In this document: positions 17,060 to 25,696 of the stretch, piece after piece | Numbering within the stretch: position 1 is the first letter of the stretch | How the letters are laid out: each line of letters begins with the position of its first letter | Assembly: GCF_009183655.1 (NCBI RefSeq) | Contig: NZ_WEIO01000007.1 | Span: forward strand, 1-64,000 | Direction: 5' to 3' | Length of the DNA stretch: 64,000 nucleotides | Origin: Bacillus aerolatus | Lineage (GTDB): Bacteria; Bacillota; Bacilli; Bacillales; Domibacillaceae | The notes under the pieces: generated by a model | Database searches by the model: none | What the model saw: the letters and a program-made list of their open reading frames with translations, nothing else | Told to the model about the DNA's origin: nothing | Made by a program: the position numbers and the translations under genes

Positions 17060-17567
17060 GTGTAATGCTTTTATAATATTGTCCTTTTTCCACGTATTCT
17101 CTGACGATGCGCTCCATGTCTTTGCGATCAGCACCATTGACGGGACGAATCACTTTTGCCGGCCGGCCGAAAGCCATGGAATGAGGTGGAATCACTTTGC
17201 CCTGCGGCACGAGACTGCCTGCACCGATAAATGCGCCTTCGCCGATTTCCGCATTGTCGAGAATGATCGACCCCATGCCGATGAGTGCATTTTTCCTGAT
17301 TTTACAGCTATGTAGAATGACCTGATGGCCGATCGTCACTCCATCTTCAATAATGAGCGGATTATTCGGACTTTGGTGCAAAACGGAGTTGTCTTGAATA
17401 CTCACTTTTTTGCCAATTACGGTCGGCGCCACGTCTCCGCGGATGGATGTGTTAAACCAGATGTTTGTTTCTTCGCCGATTTTCACATCGCCGGTAATCG
17501 TTACGTAATCAGCTATGTAGGCGGAATCCGCAATTTCAGGTGTTTTATTGTTATAAGGATAGATCAT
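17037..17567 (-). CDS. ytoA: Gamma-carbonic-anhydrase-like hexapeptide protein YtoA
   Basis: 176 residues forming a left-handed beta-helix of hexapeptide repeats (IGEETNIWFNTSIRGDVAP, IGKKVSIQDNSVLHQSP, IGHQVILHS, IGMGSIILDNAEIGEGAFIG). The three metal-ligand His residues of the gamma-CA fold are visible (SVLHQ, IGHQVILHS). Whether it is an active carbonic anhydrase is unknown. Start ATG 17567 with AAAGGAG 8 nt upstream. The C-terminal tail ITQKRKRLD and the stop are encoded by the end of repeat copy B, so the native terminus may have been replaced. Confidence 0.92.
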   Translation of the reverse strand: MIYPYNNKTPEIADSAYIADYVTITGDVKIGEETNIWFNTSIRGDVAPTVIGKKVSIQDNSVLHQSPNNPLIIEDGVTIGHQVILHSCKIRKNALIGMGSIILDNAEIGEGAFIGAGSLVPQGKVIPPHSMAFGRPAKVIRPVNGADRKDMERIVREYVEKGQYYKSITQKRKRLD

Positions 17568-17699
17568 TTTATTGGCTCCTTTCGATATTTCCCGCAAAGA
17601 AAAAGCATGGCGGACTTGCTTATCATTTTAACTAAAATGATAACATTTGTATAATAGAAGGTAACATACACTGTACAAAAAAGCCGGAGGGGATACGTG

Positions 17700-18509
17700 A
17701 TGTGGAAATGGGAAACAGAAGAGCAGCCTAAAGGCGTCATTGTCATGGTTCATGGAGCAATGGAGCATCACGGCCGATATGGCTGGCTGATTGAAATGTG
17801 GCGCAAAAGCGGCTTTCATATTGTCATGGGAGACTTACCGGGCCAGGGAATGACTTCGAGAGCGAACAGAGGGCATATCTCATCCTTTAATGAATACATT
17901 GATGAAGTAAAAGATTGGGTCCAGGCAGCTTATCAATTTGATTTGCCTCTGTTTATACTCGGCCACAGCATGGGCGGGCTTATCGCCATCCGCCTGCTGC
18001 AGGAAATGGAAGTGGAAACAGCGGGAGTCATTTTGTCTTCTCCATGTCTTGGCATGGTTCATACGCCGCCGAAAATGGTAGATATGGTATCACACGGGCT
18101 AAATTCACTCGCCCCTTCGTTAAAGTTTGCATCCGGGCTGACGGTGGAAATGGCAACGAGAAATGAAGAAGTGAGAAGAGCTGATAAAGAAGATGTACTC
18201 TATATCAATAAAGTATCTGTCCGCTGGTATCGCGAGCTGCTTCAGGCGATTAAGACCGCCAATTTGAAGGCGGAAGACATGCCTGATGTGCCGCTTCTCG
18301 TCATGCAGGCGGGGGATGATTTAATTGTCGATAGAAAAAACGTCAGAAAATGGTTTCACCGGCTTGATTTATCCGAAATGCATTATAAAGAGTGGCCGGA
18401 TTTGTATCATGAAGTATTCAATGAACCAGAGCGGGAAGAAGTGTTCCACTATGCCAAAGGGTTTGTGGAGAATAGGCTGCGTTTATTAGGATATGTAATT
18501 GAGAAGTGA
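17700..18509 (+). CDS. ytpA: Alpha/beta hydrolase YtpA (lysophospholipase-type)
   Basis: 269 residues of the serine aminopeptidase S33/monoglyceride lipase type. VMVHGAMEHHGRY, nucleophile elbow GHSMGG, acid in LVMQAGDDLIVD, His in DLYHEVFNE. B. subtilis YtpA has been described as a phospholipase producing the lysophospholipid antibiotic bacilysocin. GTG 17697 and ATG 17700 are adjacent; ATG gives the better 7-nt spacing from GGAGGGG. ytpB starts 9 nt after the stop, giving an operon as in B. subtilis. Confidence 0.9.
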   Translation: MWKWETEEQPKGVIVMVHGAMEHHGRYGWLIEMWRKSGFHIVMGDLPGQGMTSRANRGHISSFNEYIDEVKDWVQAAYQFDLPLFILGHSMGGLIAIRLLQEMEVETAGVILSSPCLGMVHTPPKMVDMVSHGLNSLAPSLKFASGLTVEMATRNEEVRRADKEDVLYINKVSVRWYRELLQAIKTANLKAEDMPDVPLLVMQAGDDLIVDRKNVRKWFHRLDLSEMHYKEWPDLYHEVFNEPEREEVFHYAKGFVENRLRLLGYVIEK

Positions 18510-18518
18510 GGTGAAGTG

Positions 18519-19604
18519 ATGCCAGTCCCCGTTACACCGCTTCATTTAATGCATAGCATTTATAAAAAAGTATTCCCGGTTGTTCATGAACAGCTGCAAT
18601 TTTGGAAAGAGCAGGCGCAGCTGATTCCGAACGGAGAACTGCGCCGCCAGGCTCTTGCGAGTATAGAACATAAAACGTTTCACTGTGAAGGCGGCTCTGT
18701 GATGGCCCTTTTGTCAGGAGAGAAACTAGAAGAGGCTGTTCGCTTTATTGTCGCGTATCAGACAATCAGCGATTACCTCGATAATCTTTGCGACCGCAGC
18801 ACATCGCTCGATCCAGCTGATTTTGCGGCGCTCCATGAAGCAATGGAAGATTCTCTCACGCCTGAAGCTCCACTGCGCGATTATTACCGTTGCCGAGAAG
18901 ACCGAGATGACGGCGGCTATTTGGCGAATCTCGTAGAAACGTGCCAGTCGGTGCTTGCCGGCATCGCGCAATATAAAACGATTGCCCTTCATTTGCACGA
19001 GCTGTGCCGGTATTACTGTGATTTGCAAATACATAAACATGTGAAAATAGACGAAAGGGAAGAGCGCTTGAGAAAGTGGTTTCATCAATACCGTAAAAAC
19101 CTTCCCGATATGGAATGGTATGAATTTTCCGCCTGCGCCGGTTCCACACTCGGTATTTTCTGCATTATTTCCTACAGTTTACAAGATGATTCATTCAGTA
19201 CCGAATTGGCGCAGCTCGTGCGGGAAAGTTATTTTCCTTATATTCAAGGGCTTCATATTTTGCTGGATTATTTAATTGATCAGGCGGAAGACCGCGAAGG
19301 CGGCGATTTAAATTTTTGTTTTTATTACCCGGATGAAAGTGTGCTGCTCAGCCGGCTCGCTCATTTTATCGACCAAGCTGACCAGCGCACAAAAAAGCTT
19401 CCTCATGCCAAATTCCATCAATTGATTAACCGGGGGCTGCTCGGTGTTTACTTATCAGACAATAAAGCGTTCGATCAAAAAGACATTCGCAAATTATCGA
19501 AAAAAATCATTCGCAAAGCCGGTACGGCAAGCTACTTTTTTTACTTAAACGGTCGGACATACAGGCGGGTGCAACAGGCTTTTCCGCAACTGTTTGGCAG
19601 ATAG
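18519..19604 (+). CDS. ytpB: Tetraprenyl-beta-curcumene synthase YtpB
   Basis: 361 residues of the DUF2600/YtpB family, the large terpene synthases that cyclise C35 heptaprenyl diphosphate to tetraprenyl-beta-curcumene, a route to sesquarterpenes. All-helical, with Asp-rich segments ISDYLDNLCDR and HILLDYLIDQAEDREGGD that probably bind diphosphate-Mg. GAGGTGA precedes ATG 18519 (GTG 18516 is an alternative). Translationally close to ytpA, suggesting a shared membrane-lipid role. Confidence 0.9.
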   Translation: MPVPVTPLHLMHSIYKKVFPVVHEQLQFWKEQAQLIPNGELRRQALASIEHKTFHCEGGSVMALLSGEKLEEAVRFIVAYQTISDYLDNLCDRSTSLDPADFAALHEAMEDSLTPEAPLRDYYRCREDRDDGGYLANLVETCQSVLAGIAQYKTIALHLHELCRYYCDLQIHKHVKIDEREERLRKWFHQYRKNLPDMEWYEFSACAGSTLGIFCIISYSLQDDSFSTELAQLVRESYFPYIQGLHILLDYLIDQAEDREGGDLNFCFYYPDESVLLSRLAHFIDQADQRTKKLPHAKFHQLINRGLLGVYLSDNKAFDQKDIRKLSKKIIRKAGTASYFFYLNGRTYRRVQQAFPQLFGR

Positions 19605-19639
19605 GTGCCTGGCGTTGTTATAAGAAGGAGATGATACTA

Positions 19640-19810
19640 TTGGCTTTAAAGTTAAGTGTATTGGATCAATCACCGGCTGGCGGAAGCAGTTCAAACGTAA
19701 AAAACGAAGCCTCCCGGAAAAACACTTGTTGTTTGTCCGGGAGGCTTCTTATGATCCAAACGAGCTATCTTTTTTCAATTGCAACAATAAATGGCGGATT
19801 ATTCGCTTGA
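19640..19810 (+). pseudogene. Remnant of an LLM-class flavin-dependent oxidoreductase 5' end
   Basis: AAGGAG and a TTG start are followed by ALKLSVLDQSPAGGSS, which closely resembles the N-terminus of luciferase-like (LLM) oxidoreductases. Homology appears lost within about 15 codons, and the frame runs into a terminator hairpin (19707-19747) and stops at 19808. The sequence therefore looks like a truncated gene start with its translation signals intact. The 3' half overlaps ytqB on the other strand. Confidence 0.6.
19707..19747. terminator. Terminator hairpin between ytpB side and ytqB
   Basis: Perfect 11-bp stem AAGCCTCCCGG / CCGGGAGGCTT. The T-rich tail lies on the minus-strand side, so it mainly serves ytqB. 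Confidence 0.8.
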
Positions 19811-20337
19811 TTAATAAATTCATAGCGCAGGACGTGGGCTTTTTTCTGATCGAGCGTTTCGGCAAAAGAGAGAAGCTCAGTCTTTTCTGCGGCACCTTCT
19901 CCGTGGCCATGGTAAATGACAAGCACAATGATGCCTCCCGGTGTGAGCATCGATAAAATCTGTTCTACCGCGGCAATCGTTGTGTCTGGTTTAGTGACAA
20001 TCGTTTTATCTCCTTTTGGTAAGTAGCCGAGGTTGAAAATAGCGCCCGTCAGCCGGCCGTGCCAGTCACCCGGAAGAGAGGATGCCGCTTGTTCATGGCC
20101 GTGGGCGAATAACGTCACACGTTCACTGAGGCCTTGTTCTTGCAGGCGGGCAGTGGTGTTGACCAAGGCTTGCTCCTGAATATCAAAGCCGAAGACATGG
20201 CCGCTTTCACCGACGAGCTTGGCGAGAAATACGGTATCATGGCCATTGCCAACAGTCGCATCAACGACAGCGCTTCCTTCTGTCACTACTTTTTCAAGCA
20301 GCGTTCTAGCAAATGGTAAAATTCCTTCTATATTCAT
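19765..20337 (-). CDS. mnmM: tRNA wobble-uridine methyltransferase MnmM (YtqB)
   Basis: 190 residues, class I SAM-dependent methyltransferase. Motif I VVDATVGNGHDTVFLA, motif II FGFDIQEQAL, motif IV IFNLGYLPKGD. YtqB has been reported as MnmM, which methylates nm5(s2)U34 to mnm5(s2)U34 in Gram-positive tRNAs lacking MnmC. The ATG at 20337 has AAGGGGG 7 nt upstream. In B. subtilis it sits directly downstream of ytqA; here ytqA is 6.7 kb away with unrelated plus-strand genes between. Confidence 0.88.
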   Translation of the reverse strand: MNIEGILPFARTLLEKVVTEGSAVVDATVGNGHDTVFLAKLVGESGHVFGFDIQEQALVNTTARLQEQGLSERVTLFAHGHEQAASSLPGDWHGRLTGAIFNLGYLPKGDKTIVTKPDTTIAAVEQILSMLTPGGIIVLVIYHGHGEGAAEKTELLSFAETLDQKKAHVLRYEFINQANNPPFIVAIEKR

Positions 20338-20518
20338 GAGGTGTCCCCCTTTACATATATAAATCATTGAGGCATTCCTGCCGATTATACATTTCCTCCA
20401 TTAAATTTTCTATATTTAAAAAGGTTGATATTCGTATTTTAGTATTCTTATTATGAAAACTCACTTATAATCATTGAGTAGTAACAGGCAAAAACATAAA
20501 AAGAAAGGTCGTTGCCGC

Positions 20519-23500
20519 TTGAATGCAGTAAAAACTCCATCTCAAATTGAAACCGTTTCACAATTAATAAATACGATTCACAATCTTTGGATGTTAAAGT
20601 CGATTAAAGCTTTGCGGACCTGGCTTGCACAAATCGATACGGAGGATGAATACTATCGCTTGATCCGTTTAGCCGATGCCGGTGCCATGTATGGATACAG
20701 CAACTTTTTGGCCGTCATGGCGAATAAGCGCTTTCAATCGGTTCGCACGTTTTCATGGTATTGCTTCAATTTACTGGAGCAAGGCAAAAGCTTGGATGCT
20801 GAAACGAAAATGAAGCAACGGTTATTTAATGAAGACATTGATGCACTGACGACAGAAGAACGAAGAGCGGCATATCTTTTGCTCGTGAAGGCGCTTTGCC
20901 AGCTGCATCGTTACAAGGAAGCAGCGGAATACATTCGGTTAATCAAAGAAGAGGGCAGCTTTCTTGCACCAGATCAAATCGCTGATTTTTATATAGAAAC
21001 AAATGATTGGGCCCGCGCCGAACAAGAGGTCATGAAAGGGTTGGATTTGCCGTTCAATCAGCGCGGTGACGTCTCATGGCTCGTGTATGCTGATCTGTTA
21101 TCAAGGCAGGGAAAACACGAAGAAGCGCTTCAAGTATTGAAAAAAGGAGCTGATATTTTCCCGGATCAGCCTGTTTTTCAGCTTGAACAATTGCGCCGAT
21201 TCCGTCACACAGGCAACTTCCTGGCTATTCTGGAACATGTCGAGCGTCTGGATAAAGAAAATCCATTCCATGTGAATGTAGAGTATTTTATTTATTTAAA
21301 GGCCGAGGCGCTGTACTACCTTGAAAAATGGAAAGAGCTTCAAGGCTGGATTTCAAGACATGAGGCTCTTTTAAAAAATACTGAATTTAGCAAGCGGACG
21401 ATTCAACCGGACGGGGCGTATCAAATATTGCCGATTCAGCCGATTCGGCAAAAGTTAAATTATTGTGTACCAGCGACATTATCGATGGTGCTGCAAACGG
21501 CCGGACGGACGGTATCGCAAGATGAAATTGCGAGGCATGTTTTTGATGTGACCGGCTCAAAATTGACGACAGCCATTGACTACATGGCTTCTATTGGCTT
21601 CTCGTCCACATTTTTTAAAGGAACAATCGAGTTGTATAAACACTTTATTGACGCGGGCTGTCCCATTATGCTCGATATGCTCATCGAAAACAATTCACAC
21701 GTTCAGCTCGTTATTGGCTATGATGACCGGTTGGGTGTGTTGCTTGTACAAGATCCGAATGAACTTGAGACATTGATGATTTCTTATGAAGAAGTCACTA
21801 ACGCATATCGGCTAAAAGATCAGCTATCGATCGTGTTTATTCGAGATAGACAAAAAGATCTGCTTGAATGCTTGAATGAACAGGACCATCAATTTTTTCA
21901 ACAGATTTTTTTCTTTTTAGAAAAGATGGAACAGGATGCGGAAGTAGTGATTGATGAATTTCTTGCTTATTTGGCGGAAAACGATCGGGAAATTTTTGCA
22001 TCTATTATTGGTTTGACGATGATTCAGCATGCTAAAGCCAAGCCGCTTCTGAACAAATGGATCGAGCATGTGAAAGAACGATTTGGAAAAGAGGATGAAG
22101 AAGTGCAGCTCCTCATTGCGCATGCTTATTATATGCATGATCAGACTGGTGAGGAATTTCAACGAGTAATGAATCATGTGAAGCAAAAAAACGCGTACGC
22201 TCATTTTCTCCTCGGTGTGGTGGACTATCAAAATGATCAAACAGAACGGGCGATCTTTCATTTAAAGCGCTCGCTTGAAAAAGATCCGTTTCAACCGTCT
22301 GCTTACGCCTATTTAGCGCGCTGTTACGCTGACTTTTCACAGTTTCAACTGGCGCGGCAGTGGGCACTCGTTGCTCTTGAACAGGCGGAAACGGATGAAT
22401 TTACTCGTTCCACATACGCGGTTATTTTGCTTGAGGCAGGGGCGGTTCGAGAAGCGCTGGCTGAGTTTGAAAAGCTGTCTGAAGACTATCCAAATGATCA
22501 TTATTATGTGTATGAAATCGGACGCTGCTATATGGAGACTGGTGACAAGCGAGCGATGAAATGGTTAAAACGCGCGATCGATATGAATCCAGCAGTGCCG
22601 TATCCGTATTTACACATAGCCGAAATCCGCATGAACGAGGAAAAATGGGAACGGGCGGAAGCGTATTTGCGGATCGGAGCGGAAGATTCCGTTCCTGAAG
22701 AAGAAACAGGTATTCTCTGGCTGTATATCGGCCATACACGAATGGGCCGCGAGATGTACGATCACGCGGAAGAAGCTTATCAGCGGGCCGTTCAGCTTGA
22801 TGATGACGGAGAACTGCTGGCGGTTGTGTATGAAGCGCAGTCGATTATCAAGCAGGGAGACTGGCAGCGGGCGCAGCAAGTCATTCAACGCAGCGTGAAT
22901 CTTTCTGAAAATCCGGATATGTATGTACGAGCCGGTGCGATGATGATCGAAGAGGCAAAAGGAGATAGAGAGCGGGAAGTTGGGCTTGATTTTATGGAAG
23001 CAGGGATGATGGAAGGCGGGGAACTGGCGGAGCACGTTTCGATGTATGTCGACTATGTGGAAGATACGCCATTCATTCACCGTGCGCTGTCGTTTTTGCA
23101 AAAGCTTCGTGTTCAATATCCGCTGAGTGACCTTTACTGTTATGAAGCGATTTTTCATGAACACCTAGGAAATGTTTCTCTTACTGAAACGCTTTTACTG
23201 GAAGCAGCTGCCCTCGATAGCCGGAGCACCTTTCCTCATTACCGCCTCGGCAAGCTGTATCGGATACTGGAAGAATACAAAGCCGCGGAACAGTATTTAC
23301 TCGAGTGTCTCGTGCTGAATCCTGACTTTACAGCGGCTCATGATGAATTAGCTCATTTGTATGAGGAAATGGGTAATATCGACAAAGCGAAAAAACACCG
23401 GTTCCATGTATTTGAGACGATGCCGCAAACATGTGACGTCGGGCAGCTGGCAGGGTGGATGTCTTCTTCAGATGAGCGGCAAAAATTGAAAAACCATTTG

Positions 23501-24469
23501 GACAGTTTGCGGGGGACAATCGATGAAGAGTGGCGTCTTCTTGCGCTGAGTGAAGTGATTGAGACAGAAGAGGCAATCCGCTTGCTGGAAAAAGAGGAGT
23601 CCGTTGAATTGAAAGCAAAACTGGCAGCGCTGTATACTCGAAACGGACAGGCGAAAGAGGCGTTGACATTGATGGAAGCGCTCATTCAAGAAGAGCCGGA
23701 CAATGAAGTTTTATACGAACCGTGGATCGAAGCTCTTTACAGCTCTAAAAAATTGTTGAAAATCGAAAAAATCATTAAAAAGATGGAGTTGTCTCCTGAA
23801 AGCGCGGCGGTTGTCTACCGGAACAGCGGCGCTGCTCTGATTCCCTATGTGGAGGCGGAAGCAGAAGATGAACAGAGAGGTATATGGCGGAAAATCAGCG
23901 GCGGCTTAAAAACAGTGGGATTGATCGGTGCAGTTGTTGCTTTGTATGAAAAAGCGATAGAGTTGGACCCGGATAACCCGGAGGCCTACGACCGGCTCGC
24001 ACTCTTTTACGTCGAGCGGGATGTGGCAGATGACGCATTGAAGGTGCTGAAACGTTATTTGGCCCGTCATGAAGATGACAGTTTACGTTTTAAAGCAGCC
24101 GCTTCAGCGATGAGTTATGGGACAGAAACAGGGAAAGAAAAGTATATAAAAGAAGCGCAAGAATATCTTCTTTTATTGAAGGAGCGCCGCCCATCCGATG
24201 GAGGTGTTCGGGAACTGCTGGCCGATACGTTCCTTTTTCTCGGTCATCCAGCGGCTGCGATGGAAGAATATGAAATACTTATTGAAAAAGCTCCGTATAA
24301 AACAGAAGGCTACGTTGGACGGATACTTGTGCATCTCGAACTCGAGCAGGTACAGGAGGCGAAACAGTATCTGGAGCAGACACCGGAACAAATGCGGAAG
24401 CGTGTGTTTGAACAACTAAAAGAAATGGCGGAAGAACATTCAGTGGTTGAAGAATGGCTGGATGAGTGA
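20519..24469 (+). CDS. Large TPR protein with embedded C39-type cysteine peptidase domain
   Basis: 1316 residues from the TTG at 20519, which follows AAAGG by 10 nt (an earlier in-frame TTG is at 20474; the first in-frame ATG is at 20591). There is no signal peptide or membrane span, so probably cytoplasmic. Domains: N-terminal helices and TPRs (to ~290); a papain-like C39 domain (~300-450) with Cys316 in NYCVPATLSMVLQ, His394 in NNSHVQLVIGYD and Asp412 in VQDPNE, a complete candidate triad; then a long array of TPRs to the C-terminus (units such as AYAYLARCYADFSQFQLARQ). The fold suggests recognition and cleavage, or binding, of a peptide by a TPR scaffold. C39 domains usually process double-glycine leader peptides in exporters, but no exporter or precursor is nearby. 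Function unknown. It lies between ytqB and ytqA where B. subtilis has nothing. Confidence 0.85.
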   Translation: MNAVKTPSQIETVSQLINTIHNLWMLKSIKALRTWLAQIDTEDEYYRLIRLADAGAMYGYSNFLAVMANKRFQSVRTFSWYCFNLLEQGKSLDAETKMKQRLFNEDIDALTTEERRAAYLLLVKALCQLHRYKEAAEYIRLIKEEGSFLAPDQIADFYIETNDWARAEQEVMKGLDLPFNQRGDVSWLVYADLLSRQGKHEEALQVLKKGADIFPDQPVFQLEQLRRFRHTGNFLAILEHVERLDKENPFHVNVEYFIYLKAEALYYLEKWKELQGWISRHEALLKNTEFSKRTIQPDGAYQILPIQPIRQKLNYCVPATLSMVLQTAGRTVSQDEIARHVFDVTGSKLTTAIDYMASIGFSSTFFKGTIELYKHFIDAGCPIMLDMLIENNSHVQLVIGYDDRLGVLLVQDPNELETLMISYEEVTNAYRLKDQLSIVFIRDRQKDLLECLNEQDHQFFQQIFFFLEKMEQDAEVVIDEFLAYLAENDREIFASIIGLTMIQHAKAKPLLNKWIEHVKERFGKEDEEVQLLIAHAYYMHDQTGEEFQRVMNHVKQKNAYAHFLLGVVDYQNDQTERAIFHLKRSLEKDPFQPSAYAYLARCYADFSQFQLARQWALVALEQAETDEFTRSTYAVILLEAGAVREALAEFEKLSEDYPNDHYYVYEIGRCYMETGDKRAMKWLKRAIDMNPAVPYPYLHIAEIRMNEEKWERAEAYLRIGAEDSVPEEETGILWLYIGHTRMGREMYDHAEEAYQRAVQLDDDGELLAVVYEAQSIIKQGDWQRAQQVIQRSVNLSENPDMYVRAGAMMIEEAKGDREREVGLDFMEAGMMEGGELAEHVSMYVDYVEDTPFIHRALSFLQKLRVQYPLSDLYCYEAIFHEHLGNVSLTETLLLEAAALDSRSTFPHYRLGKLYRILEEYKAAEQYLLECLVLNPDFTAAHDELAHLYEEMGNIDKAKKHRFHVFETMPQTCDVGQLAGWMSSSDERQKLKNHLDSLRGTIDEEWRLLALSEVIETEEAIRLLEKEESVELKAKLAALYTRNGQAKEALTLMEALIQEEPDNEVLYEPWIEALYSSKKLLKIEKIIKKMELSPESAAVVYRNSGAALIPYVEAEAEDEQRGIWRKISGGLKTVGLIGAVVALYEKAIELDPDNPEAYDRLALFYVERDVADDALKVLKRYLARHEDDSLRFKAAASAMSYGTETGKEKYIKEAQEYLLLLKERRPSDGGVRELLADTFLFLGHPAAAMEEYEILIEKAPYKTEGYVGRILVHLELEQVQEAKQYLEQTPEQMRKRVFEQLKEMAEEHSVVEEWLDE

Positions 24470-24474
24470 ATAGG

Positions 24475-24507
24475 AAAAGACCGGCTTTGGTGTGCCGGTC
24501 TTTTTTG
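24475..24507 (+). terminator. Terminator of the TPR/C39 gene
   Basis: Stem AAAAGACCGGC / GCCGGTCTTTT with T-run, shortly after the stop. Confidence 0.9.
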
Positions 24508-24610
24508 TGATGATAGTTACAACTTCGAATATAAAAAAATTAAACTTTAAAAAGAGTTGGGACCATTGTATGATTAAGTTTGTGTAGTTTTTAGAATACT
24601 CACTGAATTA

Positions 24611-24717
24611 TAAAATGTAAATTATTATAGTTAATGAGGAAGTCTGTATTTGCAATTGCTTAGCTTTCTTCCTATTTTTCTCTTACTTAGAAAGTAGAGT
24701 TTACATTTTAATTTTTT
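24611..24717 (+). promoter_or_regulatory. Possible structured leader before the binding-protein gene
   Basis: Perfect 11-bp outer helix TAAAATGTAAA (24611-24621) / TTTACATTTTA (24700-24710), followed by ATTTTTT. It encloses a hairpin AGGAAG / CTTCCT (24637-24642 with 24668-24673) and a smaller ACTT/AAGT hairpin near 24684-24696, i.e. a potential three-way junction. It ends 13 nt before the SD AGGAGGA. The region is AT-rich, so chance folding is possible. Confidence 0.35.
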
Positions 24718-24743
24718 ATTACACCATTTTAGGAGGAATATCT

Positions 24744-25562
24744 ATGAGGAAGAGTATGGGGAAAGGGCTTTTAGCGTTAGGTATGGCAGGTTTGTTTGCT
24801 TTCGTATCGGCTTGCGGACAAGAAGAAACCAAGACCGATGGAGAGGATACGAAAAAGAAGATTATCGTAGGAACTGATGCGGCCTATGCACCGTTTACGT
24901 ATATGGACAAAGGTGAGATTGTTGGTTTTGATATTGACGTTGTAGATGCTGTTATGGAAGAGGCTGGTTATGAATATGAAGTGAAAAATATGGGATGGGA
25001 TGCTCTTTTCGAAGGGACTCGTCAGGGCAACCAACTTGATCTAGCTGTCTGTGCTATTACAGTTAGTGATGACCGTAAACAAACATTCGACTTCTCCTCT
25101 CCGTACTATGAATCTACTCATATGATTATGACGAATGAAGACACTGCTATTAAAAGTGCGAATGATTTAAAAGGTTTAACAGTAGGTGTGCTAAATGGAT
25201 CAACTGGGCAAATAGCTGCAGAGAAAATTTTGGGACAAAACAGCCTTGATATTAAAAAGTACGAAAGCGATGCAGTATCAATCATGTCATTGAAAAACGG
25301 TGCTGTTGAAGCGGTTATTGCAGATAATACCGTAATAAATGAATATCTGAAAAATAATCCGAAAAACCCTTTCAAAACTTTTGAAGATCACAAAAATTTC
25401 GATGTAGAATTTTATGGATTGATGTTGCCAAAAGACAGTGAATTAACTGCTGAAATTGATGAGGCACTTAAAGAGGTTATTGCAAATGGCACATATAGTA
25501 AGATATATGAAAAATGGATGGGAACAGAGCCGAACGTAGAAGCATTACAAGCAGCAAAATAA
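24744..25562 (+). CDS. Amino-acid ABC transporter substrate-binding lipoprotein
   Basis: 272 residues. A signal peptide with lipobox FVSAC (lipidated Cys24) anchors it outside the membrane. The mature part is a type II periplasmic-binding fold of the GlnH/HisJ class: IIVGTDAAYAPFTYMDKGEIVGFDID, then DDRKQTFDFSSPYYES with the Arg that binds the ligand carboxylate. The ligand is probably a polar amino acid. No permease or ATPase gene accompanies it, so it must share components encoded elsewhere. It precedes a homocysteine methyltransferase by 134 nt with a hairpin between. Confidence 0.9.
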   Translation: MRKSMGKGLLALGMAGLFAFVSACGQEETKTDGEDTKKKIIVGTDAAYAPFTYMDKGEIVGFDIDVVDAVMEEAGYEYEVKNMGWDALFEGTRQGNQLDLAVCAITVSDDRKQTFDFSSPYYESTHMIMTNEDTAIKSANDLKGLTVGVLNGSTGQIAAEKILGQNSLDIKKYESDAVSIMSLKNGAVEAVIADNTVINEYLKNNPKNPFKTFEDHKNFDVEFYGLMLPKDSELTAEIDEALKEVIANGTYSKIYEKWMGTEPNVEALQAAK

Positions 25563-25568
25563 CTGTCA

Positions 25569-25604
25569 GAAGGTAGTGTAAGCAACACGTTACACTACTT
25601 TCTT
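25569..25604 (+). terminator. Terminator after the binding-protein gene
   Basis: Stem GGTAGTGTAA / TTACACTACTT followed by TTCTTT; the downstream gene then probably needs its own promoter or read-through. Confidence 0.7.
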
Positions 25605-25696
25605 TACTTATAGAGCAAAGAAGAGAGGCACTCGAGAGAACGCTAAATGAAGTAAAAATAGAACGATTGAAACTTACATTGACCGGAGGAAACACA

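Noticed and set aside
20474-20518. Upstream TTG at 20474 as the start of the TPR/C39 gene
   Set aside because: No ribosome site precedes it, and the added Lys/Arg-rich stretch reads through the AAAGG site of the later TTG. It remains a possible alternative.
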